A stretch of DNA of 8,343 bases from a bacterium (GTDB lineage Bacteria; SZUA-79; Acidulodesulfobacterales; Acidulodesulfobacteraceae): contig JAJYYR010000029.1 in assembly GCA_021800805.1 (NCBI GenBank), positions 1 to 8,343 on the forward strand. The letters run 5' to 3'. A program made the translations under genes and the position numbers. The first letter of the stretch is position 1, and each line of letters starts with the position of its first letter. Below are positions 1 through 6,867 of the stretch, piece by piece. Below the pieces are notes generated by a model, which was given only the letters and a program-made list of their open reading frames with translations, was not told where the DNA came from and ran no database searches.

Positions 1-973
1 TGGGCGAGCCTACTATTACCGCATCGGCTCTTTCTATATCATCTACGACGTCTTTAATATCGCGTTCGACCAAGTTTATCAGCGATACATCCGTAAGTCC
101 GTCTATACTTGCGCCTTTTGCAATGTGTTTTGCCATTTCTTCGGTATTGCCGTAAGCCGAAGCATAAATTACGGCTATCTTTTTAACGGCTGAATCCGCA
201 TTGGATGTTTTACTCGATTCCATATACCAGTCGATATATTTTTTTAAATCTTTTCTTAATATCGGACCGTGCGACGGAGCTATAACGTCTATATCGTAAT
301 TTTTAAGTTTTTCTAAAGCATTTAAGGAATAGTTCTTGAAAGGCCTCATTATATGGGTGAAATAATATTTGAAATCTTCGAATGCCTCGTCTTTATCAGA
401 TAATAAATCGTTAAAAACCTTTGGGTCGCAGTAATGGGCTCCGAAGAAATCGCAGGGAAACAGGATTTTATCTTCTTTCAGATAAGTAAACATAGTATCC
501 GGCCAGTGCAGGAACGGGGCGCTTATAAACTGCAGAGTTTTTCCGCCCAGATCGAGCGAATCTCCATCGCCGACCGTAATATTATTGTAATCTTTTTTAA
601 TAATATGTTTTACAAAATGATGGGCATTTTTAGAATAGACTAAGGTTGCGTCTTTTGCAATGTCTTTAATCAGATGAAGCGCCCCCGAATGGTCAGGTTC
701 GGTATGGTTTATAACTATGTAATCTATTTTGGATATGTCCGTTATGCCGCTTAATTTATTTATCAGTTGGTCTTTAGTATTGAGTTTCACGGTGTCTATC
801 AGGGCGGTTTTTTGGCTCCCCTGAATAAAATAAGAATTATAAGTCGTTCCGTTAGCGGTAGGTATTACTATATCGAATACTCTTAAATCGGGATCGAATG
901 CTCCGGTATAAAACACGCCGTCTTTTATCTTGAGGGCATTTTGAGATAAATAGTTATTATTGTCGATATCCAT
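1..973 (-). CDS. fprA: Flavodiiron protein (A-type flavoprotein, FprA/ROO family), 3' end outside the window
   Basis: Reading the minus strand from ATG at 973 gives 324 codons with no stop before the window edge. Flavodiiron proteins reduce O2 to water and/or NO to N2O in the cytoplasm, usually fed by rubredoxin. The N-terminal metallo-beta-lactamase-like domain carries the full diiron ligand set: H90-T-E92-P-D94-H95, H156 (in FLHWPDTM), D175 (in LFPCDFFG) and H235 (in APSHGP). Spacing matches the characterised family. The flavodoxin domain begins near residue 265 with the FMN phosphate-binding loop YASAYGNTEEM. About 75 residues of a usual ~400 are missing because of the window edge, so a C-terminal rubredoxin fusion cannot be excluded. 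The start is supported by AGGAGG (983-988) and is divergent from hemW. Whether it prefers O2 or NO cannot be told. The symbol is a family name. Confidence 0.95.
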   Translation of the reverse strand, partial: MDIDNNNYLSQNALKIKDGVFYTGAFDPDLRVFDIVIPTANGTTYNSYFIQGSQKTALIDTVKLNTKDQLINKLSGITDISKIDYIVINHTEPDHSGALHLIKDIAKDATLVYSKNAHHFVKHIIKKDYNNITVGDGDSLDLGGKTLQFISAPFLHWPDTMFTYLKEDKILFPCDFFGAHYCDPKVFNDLLSDKDEAFEDFKYYFTHIMRPFKNYSLNALEKLKNYDIDVIAPSHGPILRKDLKKYIDWYMESSKTSNADSAVKKIAVIYASAYGNTEEMAKHIAKGASIDGLTDVSLINLVERDIKDVVDDIERADAVIVGSP

Positions 974-975
974 AG

Positions 976-996
976 ACTTAAACCTCCTATTTAAGT
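976..996 (-). promoter_or_regulatory. Shine-Dalgarno of the flavodiiron gene inside a 7-bp inverted repeat
   Basis: ACTTAAA (976-982) and TTTAAGT (990-996) are perfect inverted repeats. The 7-nt loop on the mRNA strand reads UAGGAGG, which is the ribosome binding site (AGGAGG, 983-988), ten bases upstream of the ATG at 973. The stem has one G-C pair, so as RNA it is weak. It could present the site in a loop, or be a DNA palindrome bound by a regulator. The RBS itself is secure; a role for the repeat is inference. Confidence 0.55.
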
Positions 997-1044
997 TTAA
1001 GATCGAGTCTTTATAAATTCAATTTAATAAATATACTTTTTATT

Positions 1045-1053
1045 ATTATATCA
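1045..1053 (-). promoter_or_regulatory. Extended -10 promoter element for the flavodiiron gene
   Basis: The minus strand reads TGATATAAT, a perfect extended -10 (TGnTATAAT). It would start transcription near 1038, giving a leader of roughly 65 nt before the ATG at 973. No good -35 lies upstream at 16-18 bp, which is common for extended -10 promoters. The surrounding sequence is very A/T-rich, so chance matches are a concern. Confidence 0.45.
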
Positions 1054-1055
1054 TA

Positions 1056-1071
1056 TATAATTGTTAATTAT
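1056..1071 (+). promoter_or_regulatory. Candidate -10 for hemW overlapping a 15-bp palindrome
   Basis: TATAAT lies at 1056-1061, about 30 bp before the hemW start, with no convincing -35 in front of it. It overlaps the inverted repeat ATAATT-GTT-AATTAT (1057-1071). This sits between the two divergent genes, just upstream of the opposing extended -10. A dimeric repressor or activator could bind here, but the sequence does not match an FNR, NsrR or HcpR box that I know, and A/T-rich DNA yields such palindromes easily. Confidence 0.3.
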
Positions 1072-1091
1072 AAGAACCTAAGGGCTGAAAC

Positions 1092-2264
1092 ATGAAAGAA
1101 TTAAGTATCTACATTCATACGCCGTTCTGCAAAAGCAAATGCAATTACTGTAGTTTTTATTCCATACCTTTATCAAAATTAAAGCCGGCAGGCAATTCCG
1201 CCGATTTCGAACAATATGCCGGACTTTTGATAAAAGAAACAGAAATTATGTCCGAAAAATATTCTCTTGAAGGCTCTCATATAAACAGCATATATCTCGG
1301 CGGAGGCACTCCGTCTATTATGCCCGTAAACTTTTTTGACAACTTGATGGATTATATACGGAAAAGCTTTAAAATTGCGGAAGATGTCGAAATAACCGCG
1401 GAGATAAACCCCGAAAGCGGGGACTTAGAAAAATTATACGCCCTGAAATCGCTTGGAGTAAACCGGCTGTCTATAGGAGCGCAAAGTTTTGACGACGGCG
1501 CGCTAAAAACGGCGGGCAGGATACATAATAAAAATGATATTTATAAAGCGGCAAATAACGCAAAAAAAGCCGGATTTAAAAATATTTCAATAGATTTAAT
1601 AATAGGACTGCCGGGGCAAACCGAAGATATTTTTTACAATGACGCTGGGGCAATACTGGATATGGAGCCGGCGCATATTTCGGCTTATATGCTCAGCATC
1701 GAAAAGGGTACGAAATTCTATAAAATTTACGATGAAAAAAACGGCGCCGGATTTATACCGGAAGAAAACATAGCGGAATATTATGAAATATTATGCGGAT
1801 TGTTAGCTGAAAAGAGCTATATCCGCTATGAAATATCTAATTTTTCAAAAGCAGGATACGAAAGCAGGCATAACATAAACTACTGGAATAGGGGCGAATA
1901 TTTAGGGATAGGCCCTTCGGCTTCATCTTTTTTAAAATTTGAAGACGGAAAAGAAATCAGAAAAACCAATGTATCGGATTTAGATAAATATGCGGATAAT
2001 ATTTCAAAAAAAACCGGCGATAATAAAAATGGGCGGGATTTTATCGAAATACTGACGGAAAAAGATAAAATAAACGAGGAAATATTCCTAACTTTAAGAA
2101 CGGCTTCCGGAATTAACGCAAAAAGGCTATCGGAATTAGCCGGTCAGGAAGTTATAGATAAATTCATAAAAGAAGGGCTTATGCAGAATTTTAAAGAAAA
2201 TATTATACTGACTTTAAAAGGCGCGCTTTTATCGTCCGAAATATTCGCCCGCATTATGATTTAA
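1092..2264 (+). CDS. hemW: HemW-type radical SAM haem chaperone (HemN-like)
   Basis: A 390-residue cytoplasmic radical-SAM protein, close to the usual HemW length (about 380). The [4Fe-4S] cluster motif is C13-x3-C17-x2-C20 followed by S-F. The fourth cysteine that marks true coproporphyrinogen dehydrogenase HemN (CxxxCxxCxC) is absent, as in HemW. Other landmarks are the SAM-binding GGGTPS (G70-S75), LSIGAQSF in the barrel and the HNxxYW motif H260-N-I-N-Y-W265, linked to haem binding in HemW. The last ~70 residues form the winged-helix-like C-terminal domain. Characterised HemW binds haem and delivers it to apoproteins such as respiratory cytochromes, and lacks coproporphyrinogen oxidase activity. 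AAGGG (1080-1084), 7 nt before ATG, supports the start. It is divergent from the flavodiiron gene, and the tRNA-Ser gene downstream has its own promoter. Databases often call such proteins oxygen-independent coproporphyrinogen III oxidase. Confidence 0.93.
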   Translation: MKELSIYIHTPFCKSKCNYCSFYSIPLSKLKPAGNSADFEQYAGLLIKETEIMSEKYSLEGSHINSIYLGGGTPSIMPVNFFDNLMDYIRKSFKIAEDVEITAEINPESGDLEKLYALKSLGVNRLSIGAQSFDDGALKTAGRIHNKNDIYKAANNAKKAGFKNISIDLIIGLPGQTEDIFYNDAGAILDMEPAHISAYMLSIEKGTKFYKIYDEKNGAGFIPEENIAEYYEILCGLLAEKSYIRYEISNFSKAGYESRHNINYWNRGEYLGIGPSASSFLKFEDGKEIRKTNVSDLDKYADNISKKTGDNKNGRDFIEILTEKDKINEEIFLTLRTASGINAKRLSELAGQEVIDKFIKEGLMQNFKENIILTLKGALLSSEIFARIMI

Positions 2265-2274
2265 CACTTTTATA

Positions 2275-2303
2275 TTGAAATATAACCGTTCAATATCTAT
2301 AAT
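2275..2303 (+). promoter_or_regulatory. Sigma-70-type promoter of the tRNA-Ser gene
   Basis: TTGAAA (2275-2280) and TATAAT (2298-2303) are separated by exactly 17 bp. This predicts a start near 2310, about 25 nt before the mature tRNA 5' end. It is the best -35/-10 pair I found and lies in the gap between the hemW stop and the tRNA, so the tRNA need not depend on hemW readthrough. Confidence 0.8.
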
Positions 2304-2334
2304 ATAGTAATATAAATTCTTATTCTGATTCTAT

Positions 2335-2427
<93 letters not shown>

Positions 2428-2471
2428 AAAACCTAATTTCTAAATAAGTAAGAAATATCTAAAAGGTAATT

Positions 2472-2488
2472 GGATTCGAACACCCGGA
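2472..2488 (-). repeat. Inverted copy of the tRNA-Ser T-arm
   Basis: The minus strand reads TCCGGGTGTTCGAATCC, identical at 16 of 17 positions to tRNA-Ser 2393-2409. The loop TTCGAAT is intact, but the rest of the cloverleaf is absent, so it is not a tRNA gene. In a transcript extending past the tRNA this copy could pair with the T-arm. Confidence 0.7.
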
Positions 2489-2550
2489 GCGCGAAGCGCG
2501 TTTGGGGGTTTGTCGCTTTTAGCGTCCTTAAGATACGTAAGCAGGCGTTT

Positions 2551-2569
2551 ACAAAAGCAAGGCTTTTGT
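2551..2569. repeat. Perfect 8-bp hairpin
   Basis: ACAAAAGC (2551-2558) and GCTTTTGT (2562-2569) form a perfect stem with the 3-nt loop AAG. GCAG (2541-2544) and CTGC (2572-2575) can pair outside it after an asymmetric internal loop. No T-run follows on either strand, so it is not a standard intrinsic terminator, though it may slow or end the convergent transcripts. Confidence 0.6.
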
Positions 2570-2577
2570 GTCTGCTG

Positions 2578-2614
2578 GAGTGTCATCCCTCTCTCTCCGC
2601 CGGTTATGACACTC
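2578..2614. repeat. 9-bp inverted repeat enclosing a tRNA-Ser 3'-end copy
   Basis: GAGTGTCAT (2578-2586) and ATGACACTC (2606-2614) are perfect inverted repeats. The 19-base interval reads CCCTCTCTCTCCGCCGGTT and consists almost wholly of the tRNA-Ser acceptor-end copy, with CC but not the terminal A. The arrangement of arms around a tRNA-derived core resembles a recombinase core site, or an RNA stem-loop showing the acceptor strand. Both readings are inference. Confidence 0.6.
2585..2606 (+). repeat. tRNA-Ser 3' end direct repeat, copy 2 (attR-like)
   Basis: This is the downstream partner of 2406-2427, matching it at 21 of 22 positions. The T-loop is missing (preceding bases are GTC instead of CGA), so it is a fragment rather than a second tRNA. 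Confidence 0.6.
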
Positions 2615-2650
2615 AAGTAGTTTTCAGCATATAATTCATTACGGCAGTTT

Positions 2651-2670
2651 AGAGAGGGATGAGAACCCCC
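2651..2670 (-). repeat. Second inverted tRNA-Ser T-arm/acceptor copy
   Basis: The minus strand reads GGGGGTTCTCATCCCTCTCT, 18 of 20 identical to tRNA-Ser 2396-2415, with the T-loop GA changed to TC. With the direct copy it forms a perfect 12-bp inverted repeat, TCATCCCTCTCT (2583-2594) against 2651-2662, so it can compete with the 2578-2614 stem-loop. Confidence 0.65.
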
Positions 2671-2676
2671 CAGTAA

Positions 2677-2688
2677 GGGCGATAGCCC
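2677..2688. repeat. GGGC-GATA-GCCC hairpin past the ATPase stop
   Basis: A perfect 4-bp G/C stem has a GATA loop. CCCC (2667-2670) and GGGG (2693-2696) can add an outer stem. It lies about 55 bp beyond the P-type ATPase stop in the direction of that transcript. It may help end the operon, but on the minus strand it is followed by TTACTGGGGGG, not a U-tract, so it is not called a terminator. Confidence 0.4.
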
Positions 2689-2741
2689 GCAAGGGGAAGT
2701 GTAAGGTTCAAAACTTTTCCCGAGATAAGTTAATCCGCGCA

Positions 2742-5186
2742 TTAAGCCTGCAAATAAACACTTCGGACAAATATTTTTCTTAACTCTAAAAAACCGATTA
2801 TAACTGTCGTGGTTAAGGCTGTAAGTAATAATTGCAAGAGACTGACGGGGAAAAGACCAAATCTTTCTCTCAGGAAGGGAACATATATTTCTAGAAAAAG
2901 AAATCCTACGGCTGCAAACGACCAGAGGTTGATAACCTTATTTGAAAACATTCCTATCGAAAAAATAGATTCGTCGTCGGAGCGCGAAATAAAAACGAGA
3001 ACGATATACCCGATAATCAACGACGAAAAAGCAAGCGTCCGCGATTGAACAATATCAAAATTTTTGAGGCGGGTATAAAAATAAACGGAGCTTACCGCCA
3101 TGAACAAAACCGCTCCTTTAATTAAAATATCTTTAACCACTTTACCGCTAATTATACTTTCTTGAGGATTGCGGGGCGGGCGGGAATAGATATTTTTTTC
3201 CCCGGGCTCGGCAACAAAACCGGTTGATGCCGCCAAATCCATAAATAATTCCAAAATAATTATTTGAATGGGTATAAGGGGGACGGGGATATATAGAAGA
3301 ACCGGTATAAGAAATATAAGTATCAGCGAAACCTTCACGGAGAGATAATATTTTATTCCTTTTTGCAAATTATCAAAAAATTTCCTGCCTTCAAAAATAC
3401 CATGCGCAATGGTAATATAGTTGTCGTCCGCCAAAACAATATCTGCCGCCTCTTTAGCGGCATCCGTTCCCCTGATACCCATAGCTATGCTTATGTTTGC
3501 ACTCTTTAGAGCCAAAACATCATTAATTCCATCTCCTGTGACAGCCACTATTTCTCCGTTTTTGCGAAGCGCTTGGACAATGCGATATTTGTGCTGCGGC
3601 GTATTTCTGGCAAAAACTGAAGCGGTTTTTACGGTATTTTGCAATTCCTCATCCGTTAAGCTGTCTAAATTTTCGCCTGTTAACACATGTCCGCTTTCAG
3701 TCAAAATACCGACTTCTTTTGCTATAAAACCGGCTGTCAAAGCGTGGTCTCCGGTAACCATTATAGTTTTAATGCCGGCCTCAGCCGCTTTTGCAATCGT
3801 TTCTTTTACTCCATTTCTCGGAGGATCCTCAAAACTGATTAATCCTTCAAAATCCAATTTTTTTTCAAGTTCGTTAAAGCTAAGACTTTCTTCGCCAGAA
3901 ACTATTTTTTTATAAGCAACCGCGATAACTCTCCTGCCTTTAGACGTTTGTTCGTTTAATTCATTTTTAATATCGTCCTTTATATCGGGGCACATAGTAA
4001 AAATTTCCTCGGGTGCGCCGCTCACAAACAATTCATATTCGTTTCCATTTTTTCTTACTACGGATCTCGACTTTCGCCCGTTGCCTAAATTTCTCTGGCG
4101 TACCGTTTCCTGCGGCATTACGGTTACTCCTAGTTCCAAGGCTTTGCTTTTAATTTCTCGCTCCATGCCGGACAAAGAATATTGAGAAAAAGCATTGATT
4201 GCCTTTTGAATAATTGCTTTCGCTTTATCGTCGTCTCCCGGATAAAGCGAAACTATTTTCATTTTACTTTCGGTTATTGTTCCAGTTTTATCGGTAACAA
4301 TTACAGTAGTATTACCCAATGTTTCGGCGGCATTAATTTTTTTAATAAAAAAATTTTTTTTGGACAGAGAGTAAGCGCCTAATCCTAAAACCATAGTAAT
4401 AACAATCGGCAGTTCTTCGGGTATTGTAACAAAGGACAGGGAAAGTCCCGTTAAAATCATAGTTTCTATATCAAGGCCGTTTAAAATTCCTAAAATTGTT
4501 ACAAATGCAGATAAAAAGACGGCAATATAGACCAATTTTCCCGCCAGAGATTTCATAGCTATTTGCAAAGCGGTTTTTTGTGGCTCGATCTGCTTCATCA
4601 TAAAGGCGATTTCACCGAGTTTTGTATTTTTACCCGTGCCGAAAACTTCGGCCTGCCCTTCTCCCGAAACAACAACCGTACCGGCAAAAATATCTTCGCC
4701 GGATTTTTTATCACTTGGATACGATTCTCCTGTAAGCGGCGACTCATCTATTTGTAAGTCCTCGCTATGCCTGATTTTCGCATCTGCCGAAATTTTAACC
4801 CCCGGAATTAAAATTAAAATGTCTCCCGGCACAACCTCTTCCGAATTGATTTTCGATACGCCGCCGTCTCTTATAACCCTTGTTTTCGGCGCTGCAATTT
4901 TTTCCAGAGAATCAATGGCTTTTTTGGCTCTGAATTCGTTAAATGCTTCCACTGAAACAAGCAAAAAAATTACAATGAAAATTGTGACCGTGTCTTCTAT
5001 CTCTCCCCAGACGCCGTATAAAAAACCGACTACCAGCAAAAGAAGAATCATGGGTTCCGCAATCTCGCGTTTGACTATGCCGAAAAGACTTATTTTTGCA
5101 GGTTTAAAAATCTGATTGCGGCCGTATTCCGATAATTTTTTCGCAGCTTCTTTAGAAGTAAGTCCGTTGTTATATTTTTGAATCAT
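2742..5186 (-). CDS. Cation-transporting P-type ATPase (P2-like), ion unknown
   Basis: An 814-residue inner-membrane ion pump. Domains in order: cation-ATPase N-terminal segment (GLTSKEAAKKL, residues 8-18), TM1-2 (about 40-82), actuator domain with TGES (T152-S155), TM3-4 (about 214-270) with P256-E-E-L-P260, phosphorylation site D299-K-T-G-T, nucleotide domain, hinge TGDGIND (D552, D556), then the C-terminal membrane domain from about 612. All catalytic motifs are present. Oddities: the lysine of the usual KGAPE motif is serine (S389-G-A-P-E). By eye alignment with SERCA, M4 keeps an acid (E257) and M6 keeps D650, but M5 has K618 and L621 where SERCA has N768 and E771, and M6 has E646 and M649 where SERCA has N796 and T799. 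A Ca2+ label is therefore unsafe; H+, Mg2+ or another cation is possible. The start lies 15 bp after the permease stop with no strong Shine-Dalgarno, suggesting translational coupling. Last gene of the operon. Confidence 0.92.
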   Translation of the reverse strand: MIQKYNNGLTSKEAAKKLSEYGRNQIFKPAKISLFGIVKREIAEPMILLLLVVGFLYGVWGEIEDTVTIFIVIFLLVSVEAFNEFRAKKAIDSLEKIAAPKTRVIRDGGVSKINSEEVVPGDILILIPGVKISADAKIRHSEDLQIDESPLTGESYPSDKKSGEDIFAGTVVVSGEGQAEVFGTGKNTKLGEIAFMMKQIEPQKTALQIAMKSLAGKLVYIAVFLSAFVTILGILNGLDIETMILTGLSLSFVTIPEELPIVITMVLGLGAYSLSKKNFFIKKINAAETLGNTTVIVTDKTGTITESKMKIVSLYPGDDDKAKAIIQKAINAFSQYSLSGMEREIKSKALELGVTVMPQETVRQRNLGNGRKSRSVVRKNGNEYELFVSGAPEEIFTMCPDIKDDIKNELNEQTSKGRRVIAVAYKKIVSGEESLSFNELEKKLDFEGLISFEDPPRNGVKETIAKAAEAGIKTIMVTGDHALTAGFIAKEVGILTESGHVLTGENLDSLTDEELQNTVKTASVFARNTPQHKYRIVQALRKNGEIVAVTGDGINDVLALKSANISIAMGIRGTDAAKEAADIVLADDNYITIAHGIFEGRKFFDNLQKGIKYYLSVKVSLILIFLIPVLLYIPVPLIPIQIIILELFMDLAASTGFVAEPGEKNIYSRPPRNPQESIISGKVVKDILIKGAVLFMAVSSVYFYTRLKNFDIVQSRTLAFSSLIIGYIVLVFISRSDDESIFSIGMFSNKVINLWSFAAVGFLFLEIYVPFLRERFGLFPVSLLQLLLTALTTTVIIGFLELRKIFVRSVYLQA

Positions 5187-5201
5187 ACGATATTTTTGTT
5201 A

Positions 5202-6065
5202 TCAGCTGATATCCTTTTTTGCAAATATAAAGGATGATGCAATAAACAATAAAATAGTATAACTTAGACCGTAAATAATTCTGTAAAAGATTGCGCCTGT
5301 AGAAATATTTACTTTGTATGCCGCTTCGGAGCTTATATTGAATATAGAAAAGTTGGGCAAAACGGTATAAATAAAATGAACTATCGCCGCCAAGATATGG
5401 TTTGCCTGATGAACTACTACTATTTTCCCGTTTATAATTTTTTTCACGGGCATTATTAAATCGTTCATCCTGCCGGAAATGTTGCCTATGAAAAAAACGA
5501 GTATTGCAAATATAGACGCTAAAGCCTTTGATGTTATTAAAGAAAAAAGCAGCGCCGCAGAAGCAATGAATATCGATTCCGTTATTATGAAGAGAGCCTG
5601 AATGATAAGGGGTTGGGGCAGGGAATAGAAGATAAACTTATCTTTAACGTTTCCGGCAGAATATCCGACCGGTACGATAAATTTATGCATAATTAAAAGG
5701 ACGGCATAAAAAATCAGCATCATTATAATCGTCGAAAATATTATTGCCGACGCAAGCCCCAAAAAACGACCTATTAAATATTCCGTTCTTTTTAGCGGTC
5801 TTGTAATAGTAAGGAAAACGCTTTTCTTTTCTATATCGTCGTAAACTACTGAAGCGCCTATAAAAATGCCTATAAAAATATTAAAAATAGATATGGCGAA
5901 TATAGAAAAATCGACCATAATTCTGCCTTGGTTTATAAAACTCGTCTGGGAAACAAAGTAACTGCCGGATATAAGAATCAACGCAAATATTAAAAACGAA
6001 TAAAAAATTTTGGAATTTTTTATCTCTTTAAAAGAATACGCCGTCCCGTATAAAATCTTTTTCAT
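5202..6065 (-). CDS. ABC-2 type transporter permease
   Basis: A 287-residue integral membrane protein with about six hydrophobic segments (near residues 21-38, 53-75, 104-127, 151-176, 180-195 and 258-282). Between TM2 and TM3 lies DIEKKSVFLTITRPLKRTEY. This matches the pattern seen in ABC-2 permeases of the NosY-like group, often annotated as multi-copper enzyme maturation permeases; that group name does not establish a copper role. The long hydrophilic stretch at about 196-225 probably lies outside the membrane. The start is well supported: AGAGGA (complement of 6072-6077), overlapping the stop of the ATPase gene, sits 6 nt before ATG. It follows the ABC ATPase by 10 bp and should form its membrane channel. 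Substrate unknown. Confidence 0.87.
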   Translation of the reverse strand: MKKILYGTAYSFKEIKNSKIFYSFLIFALILISGSYFVSQTSFINQGRIMVDFSIFAISIFNIFIGIFIGASVVYDDIEKKSVFLTITRPLKRTEYLIGRFLGLASAIIFSTIIMMLIFYAVLLIMHKFIVPVGYSAGNVKDKFIFYSLPQPLIIQALFIITESIFIASAALLFSLITSKALASIFAILVFFIGNISGRMNDLIMPVKKIINGKIVVVHQANHILAAIVHFIYTVLPNFSIFNISSEAAYKVNISTGAIFYRIIYGLSYTILLFIASSFIFAKKDIS

Positions 6066-6071
6066 TAAGAA

Positions 6072-6077
6072 TCCTCT
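6072..6077 (-). promoter_or_regulatory. Ribosome binding site of the permease, overlapping the ATPase stop
   Basis: AGAGGA on the minus strand shares bases with the TAG stop of the ABC ATPase gene and lies 6 nt before the permease ATG. This spacing suggests coupled translation and matched amounts of the two subunits. Confidence 0.75.
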
Positions 6078-6867
6078 AATTTTTCCTGTTTTTAAGCATT
6101 AAATCGTACAGATAAATTTCTAAGGGAGTGTTATATTCTGCCGGCAAACGATAATCTTTTTTCTCTTCCGCATAACCTTCCGCTTCTTTTTCGATATCCG
6201 CAACGTCTTTATTTTTTATTAATCTGCCGTTTACGAGAACGGCGATGCTGTCGCATAATTCTTTGCTATCGGCAAGCACGTGCGAGGAGAAAAATATGGT
6301 TTTTTTTCTTTCTTTCAGTTTAAATATTATATCCTTAAACTCTTTTCGTCCGATAGGGTCTAATCCGGACAGCGGTTCGTCGAAAATTAAAATTTCCGGA
6401 TCGCCCAAAATAGAAACGGCCAACGCCAGCCTCTGGGTCATTCCTTTAGAATATTTATTGGCTTGAATATTTTTTGCATAAAAAATACCGGCTAATTTTA
6501 ATGCATCGTAAATTTCATCTTTATTTATTCTTTTATCCAACAATTTTGAATAATAATTAATAATTTCTATACCTTTAAGCCCGCGCGGAAAACTGGGATT
6601 TTCCGGCAAATAGCCCAATTTAAGCCTCGCCCTGTAATCCGAAGCATAATAGCCGTTTATTTTAATATTCCCGCCCGACGGATTAATAAGCCCGACAATC
6701 ATTTTAATCGTCGTGGATTTACCTGCGCCGTTCGGACCGAAAAAACCCGTAACTTTTCCTTCTTCTATGCTTAAAGAAAGGTTTTCTACCGCATTTTTTT
6801 TAGTTCCAAAAAACCCGACCCTGAAATATTTCGTTACGTTTTTTAATTCAATCATAATTCCCTTCAT
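6076..6867 (-). CDS. ABC transporter ATP-binding protein
   Basis: A 263-residue cytoplasmic ABC ATPase. Numbered from ATG 6867: Walker A G44-PNGAGKS-T52, a Q-loop position occupied by glutamate (GYLPEN, E89), signature YSKGMTQR (139-146), Walker B ILIFDE (159-164), D-loop SGLD (167-170) and switch histidine H196 (SSH). This architecture is typical of ATPases paired with ABC-2 permeases. After H196 it ends with a short charged tail lacking an extra domain. The first ATG overlaps the stop of the TPR gene by 4 bp (ATGA). A second in-frame ATG at 6855 begins MIELKNVTK, the usual start of this family, and has AAGGGA just upstream, so the real protein may be four residues shorter. Its partner is the permease 10 bp downstream. 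Substrate unknown. Confidence 0.93.
   Translation of the reverse strand: MKGIMIELKNVTKYFRVGFFGTKKNAVENLSLSIEEGKVTGFFGPNGAGKSTTIKMIVGLINPSGGNIKINGYYASDYRARLKLGYLPENPSFPRGLKGIEIINYYSKLLDKRINKDEIYDALKLAGIFYAKNIQANKYSKGMTQRLALAVSILGDPEILIFDEPLSGLDPIGRKEFKDIIFKLKERKKTIFFSSHVLADSKELCDSIAVLVNGRLIKNKDVADIEKEAEGYAEEKKDYRLPAEYNTPLEIYLYDLMLKNRKN

Noticed and set aside
434..643. Small plus-strand ORF inside the flavodiiron gene
   Set aside because: It lies antisense to the conserved diiron domain, whose motifs are all in the minus frame.
2436..2456. ATTTCT/AGAAAT hairpin as terminator of the tRNA gene
   Set aside because: The stem is short and A/T-rich and no T-run follows.
2472..2488. A second tRNA gene on the minus strand
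   Set aside because: Only the T-arm sequence is present. The flanks do not form acceptor, D or anticodon stems.
2541..2614. Integron attC site
   Set aside because: The hairpins lack the required R' (GTTRRRY) and R'' (RYYYAAC) core sites in proper positions, and no integron integrase is present.
2440..2742. 100-codon minus-strand ORF past the P-type ATPase
   Set aside because: It spans tRNA-derived repeats and hairpins, has no recognisable domain, signal or membrane segment, and no RBS apart from the TAATG junction. Treated as non-coding.
2809..5115. Several plus-strand ORFs of 64-164 codons (e.g. 3421-3915, 4636-5115)
   Set aside because: All are antisense shadows of the P-type ATPase, without motifs or independent start signals.
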